Source: Bolinopsis microptera (taxonomy: Eukaryota; Ctenophora; Tentaculata; Lobata; Bolinopsidae). From it: 64,000 nt of DNA. The position numbers and the translations under genes are program-made. The notes beneath the pieces were generated by a model. The model was not told the origin of the DNA. It ran no database searches and saw nothing but the letters and a program-made list of their open reading frames with translations. Numbering within the stretch: position 1 is the stretch's first letter; the number at the start of each line of letters is the position of its first letter. Of this stretch, positions 12,001-21,126 are shown piece by piece. The DNA lies in the NCBI RefSeq assembly GCF_026151205.1, contig NC_087079.1, positions 6,296,169-6,360,168 on the forward strand, read 5' to 3'.

Positions 12001-15000
12001 GAGTACATGTACAGACTGGTCAGATGAGGACGGGTGTAGCGAGGAAGAGGGGGAGGTGGAGGAGGCGTATGTGTGTGAGGGGGAGGGAGTGTTAAGATAC
12101 CCCGGGATTGGAAGTGTGATACTTACCCTCAGTGTCCTCGTGAGTTAGAACTTAGACTTGTTATGTGTTTTTATTGTATTTTTTTCGAGGCCAGATAAAA
12201 CGAGATAATTTGGTGAACGTTTATTATAGATTGAGCAATGTTTAGTCGCAACGCCAACACGACTTTTAAATTAAGTGAAAAGTACCATACATGAAACATG
12301 ACCCTTTATTCTGCTCAGTTGGTGACGATGAGTGTAATTCCGACTGTGACTACTCTAGATTCTGGAACAACTCTGGTCAATCCATTGAAAGGTACTGTCT
12401 GGTAACATTTCACAGTTTGAACTGAATGCTTCTGTTTGGATAATTTCCGATTTCTGACGTGATTGTTATTGTTTAAATATAAATTCTAATATAAATTCCA
12501 GGGTAGATATTGGGGAGTACTTCAACAGCACGCCCGGATTCTGTAAAAATTTTGATAATGTCACATGTAACAAGAATGGCAAACACTTCAAATGTGACAA
12601 TGGAAAATGCGTGTAAGTTTCATATGGATAAAACTACCAAATTTAATAAAAGGATAAAATAAATCGCCTTGTTAAAATATTCAGGCCTTTTTCATAGATC
12701 TAGCCTTGAGCCACGATGAATTAAGAACATATCTATTAAGCATATTTTTAAAACGAAGATAAAAAGAAAATATCTAAGTTAATTGTGGCTCATCTCCCAC
12801 TACATTCCAAACAATACATACGTTATCTTGTTGTATTATCGTGTTATCTCAGACCGCAGATAGGGGTTTGTAACACACTAGATAATTGTTATCTTGTTGT
12901 CTTATCGTGTTATCTCAGACCGCAGATAGGGGTTTGCAACACGCTAGATAACTGTGGAGATTGGAGTGACGAGAAGGGGTGTCCCGGCAGATTCTACTGT
13001 CAGAAGAAGAAACCGCTGTAAGTTAATTATATACTAATAAGTACTACATTATTATATACTACTACACATAATAAAATATCTTCGTTGCTGATCCCTAATT
13101 ATGATGCTAACGAAGCTGTATCTTTATAGCTGTTGGCAGCTGATCAATGGAATCATTCGAGAACGGTCGGAGTCATAAATATGCTTTATAATCTGGACAA
13201 AACCTCTACCACCGGCCCACCACCGGCCCACCACCGGCCCACCACCGGCCCACCACCGGCCCACCACCGGCCCACCACCGGCCCACCACCGGCCCTGAAT
13301 CACCCATTTCAACAATACTCCCTCAGATACGTACCCTGGGAGAATGTATGTGACGGAGCCTCAGATTGCCTTGATGGGAGTGACGAGTGTCAGGATTGTA
13401 ACTTTGATATCCTGGCTAACGACCAGAGTCTGATAGCTAACAGTATACTGTCTGCTCTGGTTTGGGTCATGGGTACTATTGCTCTTCTCGGAAACTTGGT
13501 GAGTTTTATTTTAGAGAGTAGTGGTGATTGAGTTCAGTTGGGCGGTTCATGTTATTATCAGATAAAAAGCACGAAACTAAATCATTAATATATCTTCAGA
13601 TCCTAATCCTGACGAAGGGAAACGAGTTGAAGAACTCCGGAGCAAAGATGAACAGTGTCACTAAAATCAGCACATTACTTCTTGTTAATCTGGCCATGTC
13701 CGACTTTTTGATGGGGGTTTATCTCATTGGAATAGCCGCCATGGAAAGGAAACTTAATGGTTCGTTACTCTTAATTTTATATTAATTCATCTAATTAATT
13801 AATTTTCTACTTGCTTTATGCTTATAGTTTTACGTGTTGAGTTTTATTGTCTGTGGTTCTGTACCCATAGGTTATTGCTATATTTAAGATGATTATTGAG
13901 GATTGGAAATTATGGGATCCCCTGAATTATAACAATATGAACAAAACATTTCCTTGTGTTTAACATAATGACGTCTCCATCAGGTCATTACTGTGAAGAA
14001 AGTAAGCGATGGAGGAGCTCATTCTCCTGCAAACTATTTGGTTCTATCTGTCTCCTCTCCTCCGAGTGCTCCATCTTCATGATGACTCTCATCACTCTTC
14101 ACAGACTTATCTCTGTTATCTTCCCTCGCAAGATATCCACCCTGGGACGACGTTAGTGTTGGCGAATAATACAAATTCAAGTAGCCAAAATTCAAATGAC
14201 TCAACCATTATGACTTATGAGCCGTGTATACTGTATTTGTTAAGCATATATTATAGAGATTGTGTAGTGTTCTCATTTCTTTGGGCTCCTTCCTGAATTT
14301 TAACTCCGAATTATCTTGTCTACAGTTTAGAATGTGAAATGTATGGATAAAGTAAAGAATAAACTCACTATCTACACATTTACAGGAGGTCTGGTAGCCT
14401 GGTACATTTCCATAGTATCAGTCTGGATATTAGTGCTGTGTCTTGCCTGGGTGCCCAACATGCACGTAAGTTCAAATCAGCGAATAACCAGTATTTCCTT
14501 TTATATCCTCGAGATTGGGTAGTCAAGTTTTAGGTATCACAAACTTTGAAACAGGCGGTTCGTCTGTAATCTCGACTGGAAAAACCATGAATTTCAGCCT
14601 CATTAAGAGGTTCGGAAGCTCGTGTTTTGATTTACAAATTTAATCAATATTTTGGTTTTGAGAATATTATAAAATTCACTTTCCTCTTCTATCTCAAATA
14701 ACTGAACTTCTGCAGGCATTACAGGAGTACTTCGTGAGTGAAGCTTACTATCAAAACAACTCCTTCTTCGGAAAAGGAGATAAGAAAACTCTGCAACGTT
14801 ACGCTTGGCTTTACAATAAGACCGTTCCTAGCGGCACTATCCCACCTGACAACCTAACCATGTCTTGGGACCAAATATTTCACAGTAAGAACTTCCACTT
14901 CCAGAATCCATACCAAAGATGTTATTCTCGACCTGACCCTAACTTTTTTATTGTTCGACATCTTTAACACTTTGGCATTAGACCTCATTAGATTCGATTT

Positions 15001-16482
15001 AATCCCTAATATTTGGGGATGAGTTATCTGAATTACACCTGACCACCACCTGCCCATAGTAATAGAACAGAGCGGGCTAGGTTCGACCTACAAATACTAC
15101 GGTCTAATGGGATTCTACAGCTCCCACGGAGTGTGCCTACACAAACTCTTCACTACCACAGCCTCCTCAAGCTGGATCTACAGTCTCTCCCTCAATATCT
15201 TCAACTCTTTCTGCTTCATCTTCATTGTTGTCTCCTACTCTTATATTCTAACCGTCTCAAGTTAGTTTTTAATTTTATAGTTTGCCCACTTTGTTGTTTG
15301 TTTGATTAAAATAATATCCCAATTTTGGAGTGAGAACACGAGTAACAACCATACAGTTAGTAATCTAAACCACCAAAAACAACTATAGCTACATTATGTA
15401 GTTGTCCAGTAAACCCCCTAAAACCCCATAAAACCCCTCCTAAATAACCCTCTAAAACCCCCTACAGAGAAGCTGTCCTCTAAAAGCTCCGGTCGAATGG
15501 CACGTAAGGTTCAAAGACTGGTGCTAACAGATGCACTGTGTTGGATACCGACATGTATCTGTGCCTATCTTTACATTGCTGGAGTCAATCTATCAGACGA
15601 GGTTAGCTTTGATAACCTTAACTTATTTAGATTTATAAGAACCGGCAGAGTTTTGTCAGTAAACCAGTAATGAATGTTGTGGGATGAAATGTTAAGAGGT
15701 GAAAATTGTACCCAAAATATTTTCGAAAGTAACAGCAAATATTTCAGTTATACGCCTACACTGCTATCCTAATTCTCCCGATAAATTCCTGTCTAAACCC
15801 TATCGTGTACACAGATATTATAGACCAGGTACTGTCTTGAAGCTCTGTCTTAATAATTAAAATATTTGTTGACGTGTTTGAAATTTGTAATGATTAAGTT
15901 TGAATCTGGTTGATCTCATTACTTTTTTAAAGCTTGTTTGATCGTCTATTCTGAATTTTCCAAATATTTCCAATCTCACCCCCTCCATCCCCAGGTGCAC
16001 GTGTGGATACTAAAACACGTGGTAAGGGTAGGATCAGATAGCTTCAACAGCTCCCCGAGTGTTGCCACCATGGGGGATAAAGTTCACAACCCAGTGGATC
16101 AGCTCACAGCTATACAAGAACAAAGTGTTGTTCACAGTCGTACTGGTACTGCTGGACATAACGATACCAATCACTTGCAGGTGGGTTGTAGATTTAGTTG
16201 TTTTTAAAAGCGGGGGTACTATATAAGTATACTCTGTTCATGCGTCTTTTCCAATTAATTGAACCCCAAAACATTTAAAGCTTCAAAATTACTGAATCAT
16301 GTGTGCTAAATAATTATGAATCTAAATAATTATGAATATGTTCAATATACGATCTTATGAACATAACTAACCTCGGCTTCTTTTCTCAGACTACAACACT
16401 GGGGCCCTCTGAACCGACGATAAATACCAGGTCCTCGTTAGCAAAACTCAGTCCACGTTCTTACCACCCTCAAGACGGATAA
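3070..16482 (+). CDS. LDLa-repeat 7TM receptor, relaxin-receptor/GRL101-like (5' partial)
   Basis: Exons read from splice sites and phase: 3070-3196, 3392-3550, 4017-4094, 4304-4406, 10162-10323, 11893-12139, 12319-12391, 12502-12612, 12919-13017, 13327-13498, 13600-13759, 13984-14151, 14386-14465, 14716-14884, 15060-15260, 15468-15601, 15748-15828, 15995-16180, 16390-16482. The first exons encode about seven Cys-rich LDL-receptor class A modules with CDG..C and SDE-type calcium motifs (for example CDGASDCLDGSDEC). The last module runs straight into TM1 in the same exon (13327-13498). The 7TM part carries NLAMSDFLMGVYL (TM2), TDALCWIP (TM6) and NPIVYT (TM7), as in relaxin-family peptide receptors and snail GRL101, where such receptors signal at the plasma membrane. 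No signal peptide or start is visible before 3070. One reading-frame break lies near 12080. The product is a membrane receptor; its ligand is unknown. Confidence 0.85.
3197..3391 (+). repeat. Intron with a small GGTTACTA-type array
   Basis: The intron runs from the donor at 3197 to the acceptor AG at 3390-3391. From about 3332 it contains degenerate 8-11-base units of the gttactaggttactaaataac type, ending directly at the acceptor. The same motif dominates the intron starting at 4407 and recurs at 9226-9292, so one minisatellite family has spread through neighbouring introns of this gene. Confidence 0.75.
4425..5055 (+). repeat. GGTTACTA minisatellite with three copies of an exon end and splice donor
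   Basis: The array consists of 7-8-base units (ggttacta / ggtacta). Embedded in it are three copies of a 54-base segment whose source is the end of the preceding LDLa exon plus its donor: source 4361-4414, copies at about 4514-4567, 4627-4680 and 4749-4802. Each copy keeps the coding stretch for HCPNDHDESLCYN-type residues and an intact gtgggtat donor. The array lies wholly within the 4407-10161 intron. Confidence 0.9.
5633..5827 (-). repeat. 15-bp coding minisatellite (13 units)
   Basis: Thirteen 15-base units with core acgttttcaggtccc keep the BTB gene frame and encode VGPEN, VGPKT and VVPEN variants. Because 15 is a multiple of three, unit number can change without loss of frame. The flanking coding sequence stays open on both sides. 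Confidence 0.92.
6383..6395. repeat. LINE target-site duplication, left copy
   Basis: tgaagcagcatat, identical to 7904-7916. It sits immediately next to the poly(T) that marks the LINE 3' end and lies in host BTB coding sequence. Confidence 0.95.
6396..7903 (-). mobile_element. 5'-truncated non-LTR retrotransposon (LINE) with RNase H
   Basis: The element lies on the minus strand. Its 3' end is a poly(A) tail, seen as poly(T) at about 6397-6411. Its 5' end at 7903 enters directly into an open coding frame, as expected for 5' truncation during target-primed reverse transcription. Flanking copies of a 13-base target-site duplication (tgaagcagcatat) at 6383-6395 and 7904-7916 are identical. What remains is the end of the reverse transcriptase region, a full RNase H domain, a C-terminal zinc knuckle and about 215 bases of 3' UTR. 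RNase H occurs in LINE clades such as I, LOA, R1 and Ingi; I cannot place this one further. Confidence 0.95.
6626..7903 (-). CDS. LINE ORF2 C-terminus: RT thumb, RNase H, zinc knuckle (5' partial)
   Basis: The frame is open from the truncation point at 7903 to the stop at 6626. Counting from the in-frame codon at 7867, the start resembles the thumb region of LINE reverse transcriptase (ALRMMSGAMPSTPFIALNHL). RNase H follows at about residues 120-250 with all four catalytic acidic residues present: D128 in TDGS, E168 in YQTELTAI, D192 in WSDS and D244 in NEKADELAK. H234 in AAHIGLWGN is also kept. A CPKC-x8-H-x4-C knuckle lies near the end. RNase H removes RNA from the RNA/DNA hybrid after reverse transcription. 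The absence of stops or frameshifts fits a recent copy, but the fragment cannot retrotranspose because most of ORF2 is missing. Confidence 0.93.
   Translation of the reverse strand, partial: DTNARKFKRVQALALRMMSGAMPSTPFIALNHLTNTPDIILFLRGEAAKGTARLQAYGSLTLETIAPRKGTITTHTTINKQFMVDLNIPPKAERDLSIPTMMLERRFTVTTPGADNIEYRGSLQNTIDNIPSETITCYTDGSRTDSGSGAGYIITTDNNNTTLDERSFKLPDYCTVYQTELTAIIEACKYLSTYTNTHIIIWSDSLSSIQAISSPSTRSRTTRDCYDTLNTLGSTNTLEIRWIAAHIGLWGNEKADELAKNGTTSESTLNCPIPQSYIKRLINDKVTKLNQESWITNGPRHTKLTLGHKNINIIKNLNTTLSNNRQNYRTAVHLITGHCGLNKHLHTIHKSDTSACPKCGDGEETVSHFLGQCPAIAQIRGQYFRDYYLSVNDIFDNQHISTIVNFTNHTKRLVVPEELDQTGVT
7904..7916. repeat. LINE target-site duplication, right copy
   Basis: tgaagcagcatat, identical to 6383-6395, adjoining the truncated 5' end of the LINE at 7903. 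Taking one copy away brings the two BTB coding halves into the same frame. Confidence 0.95.
8842..9630. other. Upstream flank of the BTB gene inside the receptor intron
   Basis: About 790 bases separate the BTB start from the next minisatellite. A GGTTACTA array lies at about 9226-9292. A roughly 13-base segment (ataaatgtggatt / aatccacatctat-like) recurs in inverse orientation at about 8960-8973 and 9140-9152, bounding a 190-base stretch that could be a small foldback element. I see no coding exon. Confidence 0.45.
9631..10132. repeat. 13-bp minisatellite (acacttgtgtgtt)n
   Basis: About 38 nearly perfect 13-base units end roughly 30 bases before the exon at 10162. Because 13 is not a multiple of three, all three plus frames stay open over the array; those reading frames are products of the repeat and not genes. 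Confidence 0.96.
10329..10695. repeat. 26-bp minisatellite starting six bases after a splice donor
   Basis: About 14 units of 26 bases (ttttgggagtgtttgttgac plus ctatta) begin just inside the donor of exon 10162-10323. The units differ at a few positions, for example gtgatt for gtgttt, and one unit has ttttcagagt. Confidence 0.94.
10700..11328. other. Unique intron sequence between two minisatellites
   Basis: Non-repetitive, AT-rich intron sequence with no exon that joins in phase to its neighbours. Confidence 0.4.
11329..11836. repeat. 21-bp minisatellite (gggagtagagtcaagtatcca)-type
   Basis: About 24 units of 21 bases lie in the intron before exon 11893. A single extra G at about 11581-11585 shifts the translated frame halfway through, and a few units have substitutions (gttgag, tattca, gaatca). 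The array ends about 55 bases before the acceptor. Confidence 0.95.
12823..12954 (+). repeat. 66-bp tandem duplication of a 3' splice site and exon start
   Basis: Copies at 12823-12888 and 12889-12954 differ at only a few positions. Each holds an acceptor (ctcag) followed by the start of the LDLa exon (PQIGVCNTLDNC). Use of the second acceptor gives exon 12919-13017; use of the first, at about 12852, adds exactly 22 codons in frame without a stop. Both sites lack a strong polypyrimidine tract. Confidence 0.9.
13207..13293. repeat. 11-bp GC-rich minisatellite (ccaccggccca)n
   Basis: About eight perfect 11-base units lie about 30 bases before the acceptor of the TM1 exon. The GC-richness stands out against the AT-rich intron. 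Confidence 0.95.
13327..16482 (+). other. 7TM-encoding exons of the LDLa receptor
   Basis: TM1 lies in 13327-13498 (GTIALLGNL) and TM2 in 13600-13759. TM3 is in 13984-14151; it begins after GHYCEESKRW, as in relaxin receptors, and its inner end is HRLISV in place of the DRY motif. TM4 is in 14386-14465. A long second extracellular loop fills 14716-14884 and leads to TM5 in 15060-15260. TM6 (CWIP) is in 15468-15601 and TM7 (NPIVY) in 15748-15828. The cytoplasmic tail is in 15995-16180 and 16390-16482 and ends at TAA 16480-16482. Phases join cleanly at every junction. These match the type C LGR branch of class A receptors; no leucine-rich-repeat exon lies between the last LDLa module and TM1. 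Confidence 0.85.
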
Positions 16483-16597
16483 ATACCAGGTCCTCGTTAG
16501 CAAAACTCAGTCCACGTTCTTACCACCCTCAAGACGGATAAATACCAGGTCCTCGTTAGCAAAACTCAGTCCACGTTCTTACCACCCTCAAGACGGA
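16421..16597 (+). repeat. 59-bp triplication over the receptor's stop codon
   Basis: Three consecutive 59-base copies start at 16421, 16480 and 16539. The first copy is coding, and the TAA that ends the receptor is created by entry into copy 2. Because 59 is not a multiple of three, copies 2 and 3 are out of frame, so the C-terminus was changed by the repeat. Confidence 0.93.
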
Positions 16598-16931
16598 CCC
16601 AAGTCTTAATTATTTTATCTTACTGGGGGCTATTATTGCTAAATCGCTATTAGTATTAATAGTTAAAATGTTGCCAGTTTCATAACCCTTTCTACATTCT
16701 AACTTTATTGAAGTGTTGCCCATTCCTTTCCTCTTGAAATTCTCAGAGCCAGAATAATAATTTGGTGGATGCGTCAAAATTGAAGATTTAGACCTTGAAA
16801 ACTTAGATTTTTTCACATTGAAATATTTATGTTTACTGATAAAAGAGGTGATCTAAACACTAAGGTTTCCCCAAAGTTTTACTATCCTTATTGATCGATA
16901 TCGCTGTCTATCATAATTATCATAATTATCA

Positions 16932-16937
16932 AATAAA
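16932..16937 (+). terminator. Candidate polyadenylation signal of the LDLa receptor
   Basis: AATAAA about 450 bases after the stop codon, in AT-rich 3' flank. The hexamer fits; use is unproven. Confidence 0.4.
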
Positions 16938-16993
16938 CCATATTTTTATTATATCGGAATGCTGTTGCTTTGTGTAAGCAACATTTTTAATGG

Positions 16994-18356
16994 TGCTACC
17001 TGAGGACCCCAAGCTATTATGTTCATAAACATAAAGATGCTGCGGAATGACAGGCTGAGCGCCGCCCAGTAACTGCCAATAAGCTATCATGGTTAGCATA
17101 CACATTTCGGGCCTCGAAATTTTAAATACTTTGTTTGAATAGTTGTACTATTTGTAAATGTAATTGAGCTGTACTATTTTGTAAATATTTAGAAATCGAT
17201 TATATTCTTTGAAAAGTTGGTTTTGGCCTGTGATTGGTGATTATTAATACGACTGAAAGTGAAATCTATCAACACGTGAAGTCACGTGAAGTCATGACAT
17301 TGACATACGTTGCATGCCACTTTTGCGATACGTAACATGTATCAATCATGACATAGCCATTAGCCATACAATTACAGTTAATTAAACCCTGATTTATTGC
17401 GGAGTTGGGGGAGGGAACCATCCGCGATGAATATCGTTAGCTAATATTATCGATCATGCATTTTTAGCCCTATTTATAGGAAGAAAATTGGACATGACCA
17501 CGGTAACGCCGGGTTTGCTTGCGGTTAATCATATAAGGAAGCGGGTTGCCAAGGAAACCCTACCGGTTAGGGTCTATCTTCGAAAGCAAAATAGATATAG
17601 TTGTTCATATATTACGTAATCTAAATCAGCCGAGGAGGGCAAGGTTTCAAATGATTACGCTAGTGTATTTTTACACAATAGCTATGTGTACTGATTACGC
17701 AGTATAGTAGAGGGGAAAATGGTTACGAATTGGATGATGATTAATTACTCTACACTCGACTGTGACGTGACTTAATTATTTAAACTATGTCATGTTCAAA
17801 ATGTCGAGTGTAAAGTGATTAATCATCATCCTAACTTTAGACTAAAGTTTAGTTTTACATTTTACGAGACGAGCACTTTGCTAAAACCCGTGCTAAATCA
17901 GTATCACTCTATAATAGTCTATACTCGATCTTCAAAATTATTCTCAAAGGATCCACGACATGACACTGCACGACAGTTGAAACCAGCTTGAATCTATGTA
18001 TTTTCGGACGCTGATTCCGAATCACCCCACATAATATAGGGTTAAAATGCTCCCCTAGCGAGATATCGGCGAAAAACTGTCTCGATCACGTGATATGACC
18101 ATATTATAACTATAAGGAAGTTTGTATAATTTCTTGTTAGGGTTTCAGTAATATGTATGCTTCATTTAGGGATTGATTAACGGTTAGAGTTCATGGAATC
18201 AGATTCTGATTAGAGGGTACGGTTTCAAATATTCATTCAGGGATACCTTGACCTTACCCTTAGAACTCACTGGTTGCTGGGCGGCGCTCAGCCTGTCATT
18301 CCGCCGAATCGCTATGTTTATGAACATGATAGCCTGGTACTGGTGTCCCCAGGTAA
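16994..18356. mobile_element. Element with about 85-bp divergent terminal inverted repeats
   Basis: The left end (about 16994-17074) and right end (about 18268-18356) are inverted copies sharing the segments tgttcataaacat and ggaatgacaggctgagcgcc. The interior codes for nothing I recognise and contains a second internal inverted repeat (17732-17831). I found no clear target-site duplication, so the superfamily is unknown. It is probably an old non-autonomous DNA transposon or foldback element. Confidence 0.72.
17732..17831. repeat. 29-bp inverted repeat inside the long-TIR element
   Basis: Arms 17732-17760 and 17803-17831 pair at 27 of 29 positions around a 42-base spacer. The ggatgatgattaat and acactcgac ends match exactly. 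A related fragment (cagtcgagtgaatagtgatt) recurs at about 18401-18422. Confidence 0.85.
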
Positions 18357-18531
18357 CTAGAGATCAATGTGAATAAAACAGAAAATGTCCATGTCACGTC
18401 ACAGTCGAGTGAATAGTGATTAATTATCAAGCTGCACGTTACACAATTCAGCCAATAGAGGACAGGAATTTGCTTGATTGACGATGTCAACCCTTCCATA
18501 TCGTTGCTCTGTACACAGGAGGACTATAGAC

Positions 18532-18635
18532 ATAGTGCAAAGAAACTGCTGCTAACTGCTAGCTGCTCACTGCTAGCTGCTGTCGCGCGCGCGCGCCGCC
18601 CATAGCAGCAGTTAGCAGCAGTTTCTTTGCACTAT
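18532..18635. repeat. 29-bp perfect inverted repeat with a CG-alternating centre
   Basis: Arms 18532-18560 and 18607-18635 are exact reverse complements. The 46-base centre holds repeated agctgct motifs and a run of alternating CG (about 18583-18596), a sequence type able to form Z-DNA. It lies just beyond the right end of the long-TIR element. Confidence 0.9.
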
Positions 18636-18920
18636 AGTCATCTTGTGTGTAACCATCTCGATGCGAAGCACGAATGCTAGTTTGCGCGTCGAAGCGGCGA
18701 AGTCCTCCAAGAATTTGCAAATTTTAAGTTGCAAACATTTTTTCCTCCCGAAATATAATTTTTGAGATAACTAAAAATTCATATTCGATATTTTCTTAAA
18801 GTTTAAGTTGGCTCCTGGGGAGTTAATTTTAGCGATCAACGTGCTAAATCACCCCACCGAGCGTGATAAATCACTTTAAACTCTATTTTCGATATAATGT
18901 TTATAAACGGTCCCGACAGT

Positions 18921-19393
18921 GTATAGTTGTGGACACAACAAGAAAATTGAGAATAATCTTGTGCGAGGGTAGGGACCCAGATGTCGTTTCTAACCCAAAT
19001 AAACTTTAAGGAGGCTTCTCATCAGTAGCCGCACCTCCTTACTCGGTTTCTGAACTGGAATTCTATGGGCTTCCAGACGGCCAGACCGAGTATTACCATC
19101 CCATCCTTCTAGAGTTCATCACAAGTAGCACCCACCTTGAAGATCTTTGACACCCAGACACACCCCATTGGCGAACAAACTTTGGATATAATCTTACATG
19201 CTCCCGAAGGAATCCCTGGTTTATGGTCTTTCTCATCGTCACCAGCACTTTCACTAGGTCACCAGCTCTTTCACTGAAGTCATCAGCCCTTTCATTGAAG
19301 TCATCAGATGTGACTCTGATCAACGGTATAGTTGTGGACACAACAAGAAAATTGAGAATAATCTTGTGCGAGGGTAGGGACCCAGATGTCGTT
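18921..19393. repeat. Identical 68-bp direct repeats flanking a 337-bp segment
   Basis: 18921-18988 and 19326-19393 are identical over 68 bases. The segment between them has no recognised coding content, although a 107-codon minus-strand frame covers much of it. The arrangement could be a short duplication or the relic of an element with direct terminal repeats. Confidence 0.88.
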
Positions 19394-19426
19394 GGTAGTT
19401 GAAACCAATTAATCAATTAATTTTTT

Positions 19427-19936
19427 GACGGATGTCACTCGTCTAAATTTTTTTGGTCATACGTTGTATGACCCGCCGCTCACGAGTGGGCGGCTCCCCT
19501 GTGTCGTTTCACCATAGTGAAACGACCGTGGGGGTCGCAACGTGATACAAATTTTTTTCGAAGTAGCGCGCGCCGCTTTCTTCTAGAAATCGAACGTCGG
19601 AAATGTCCAGCTACGAAGTAGCGCGCGTGCCGGTTTTATAGTCCATTAACAATGGATATTGAACAATTAGCTTTGGTTAAACTTTGACCATTGTTAATGA
19701 TCTGGCCCGGCGCGCGCTACTTCATAGCACTTGCCATCGGGCCAACATTTCGAGAAGAAAGCGGCGCGCGCTACTTCGAAGAAATTTAGACGAGTAACAT
19801 CCGTCAAGTTAAACTTAGAGCAATCGTTAGGGTTTCATTTTAATATTTTTAGTCATGTCTTGTATCACGTGGTGACCCCTACTGTCGCTTCACTATAGTG
19901 TATGTATCGTGCGCGGCGGGTCATACAACGTATGAC
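19427..19936. mobile_element. Interleaved foldback repeats rich in gcgcgc motifs
   Basis: Four pairs of inverted arms occur within 510 bases: 19427-19450 with 19782-19805 (one mismatch), 19456-19479 with 19913-19936 (perfect 24 bp), 19557-19584 with 19753-19780 (perfect 28 bp), and about 19612-19633 with 19708-19727. The first two pairs interleave and are not nested. The arms carry gaagtagcgcgcg and gtcatacgttgtatgac motifs. No coding sequence is present. Confidence 0.85.
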
Positions 19937-21124
19937 AAGTCATGTCAGGAATTGGGGTCAAATTATATCATATCAGAGGGTTATTGGTTTTAAAGAAAAT
20001 CAAACAGTCGTTCAGCATTTAGGGCCAACTATAGATCGAGAAAGTGTTCAAAATGTTACGTGACAGTTGACAGTTGACTGTAAAGTGAATATTCATCATT
20101 CCAGTTTCCACCTTGGTCAGTTAAATGCGTCACGCATGCATGCAATCACAAATTTAATCAGTGTACTTAATCAATTAATGTAATCGCTTATCGCGCGCAA
20201 GCTCAAACCAACTGGAAAGTTTTATTTCTTTAGATATATTGCCTTCATTGCTCTAAGAGCCCTCTCACTTGCAGTAGCGCGCGACCGCCGAAGTGAACCA
20301 AGCGCGTCACGCAGTACGCGTAGACACATGGCTATGTGAATTGCCTTCATACAGTGGCTTGATGCTTAATGGCGACTTGTGTCACTTTTACCGACCTCTT
20401 TGATTGGCCACTGGTCAAAAAATGTCGATCGAGGGGACGGCAGAAAAGGTCCTCATCACTCATCAAAATCTTTAAAATTTCTTTTCTATTGGCTCAGATT
20501 ATATATATATATATATTTTTAACGGCTTTCAGTTTCTTTTTTAAATTTCAGTTCATCAGATTTTCCCACTGCTTTTAGTTTGTATTTATTCTCAATTGTA
20601 TATGATTCGTATTTGTTGTAGTTACTTTAATGATATAATTTCTCAGAATTGATGTAAATAAACGATGCAAAGACTTTCGAAGATCTAATCACAACCGCTT
20701 TCTTTTATTGTGTAGAAGTCCAGCCATGAAATATATATATATATATCATATCCCCGCCCAACGCACACTCCCCAAATTGCGCGCATCGCTGTAACTTCTT
20801 TCAAACTTCGTAAATCGAGATAATTTATTTTGCAATGTATTCAGAATTAATATTTGCACTTATACAAATTACCTGGATGTTAGAATACTTTTGAAAGGGT
20901 ACAACAACCTCAAAAACGCTACCGACGTATTACTCCATAAAAAACACAAAAGCATAAGTAGCTTTTGTCGAGGTTGTAGCACTATGTGCTACTAGGCCGC
21001 GCATCTTCTCGCAACCACAGATCGTAAGTAAGTAAGTAAGTAAGTAAGTAAAGATTATGACATAACATCATCACAAGTGTCTACAAAATATCATTGCACT
21101 AAATAAAAATAATGTAAATAAATA
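19937..21124. other. Non-coding, repeat-derived interval
   Basis: No exon is recognised. It contains a segment at about 20367-20465 that recurs at about 22817-22920 (gcgacttgtgtcact, ccgacctc and ggggacggcagaaaaggtcc parts), two (AT)n tracts near 20503 and 20730, and a (gtaa)n tract at about 21026-21050. Confidence 0.5.
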
Positions 21125-21126
21125 TA

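Noticed and set aside
21026-21050. Possible CRISPR-like regular repeat
   Set aside because: It is a simple gtaa microsatellite without spacers. All regular arrays in the window are direct tandem repeats, in an animal-like genome.
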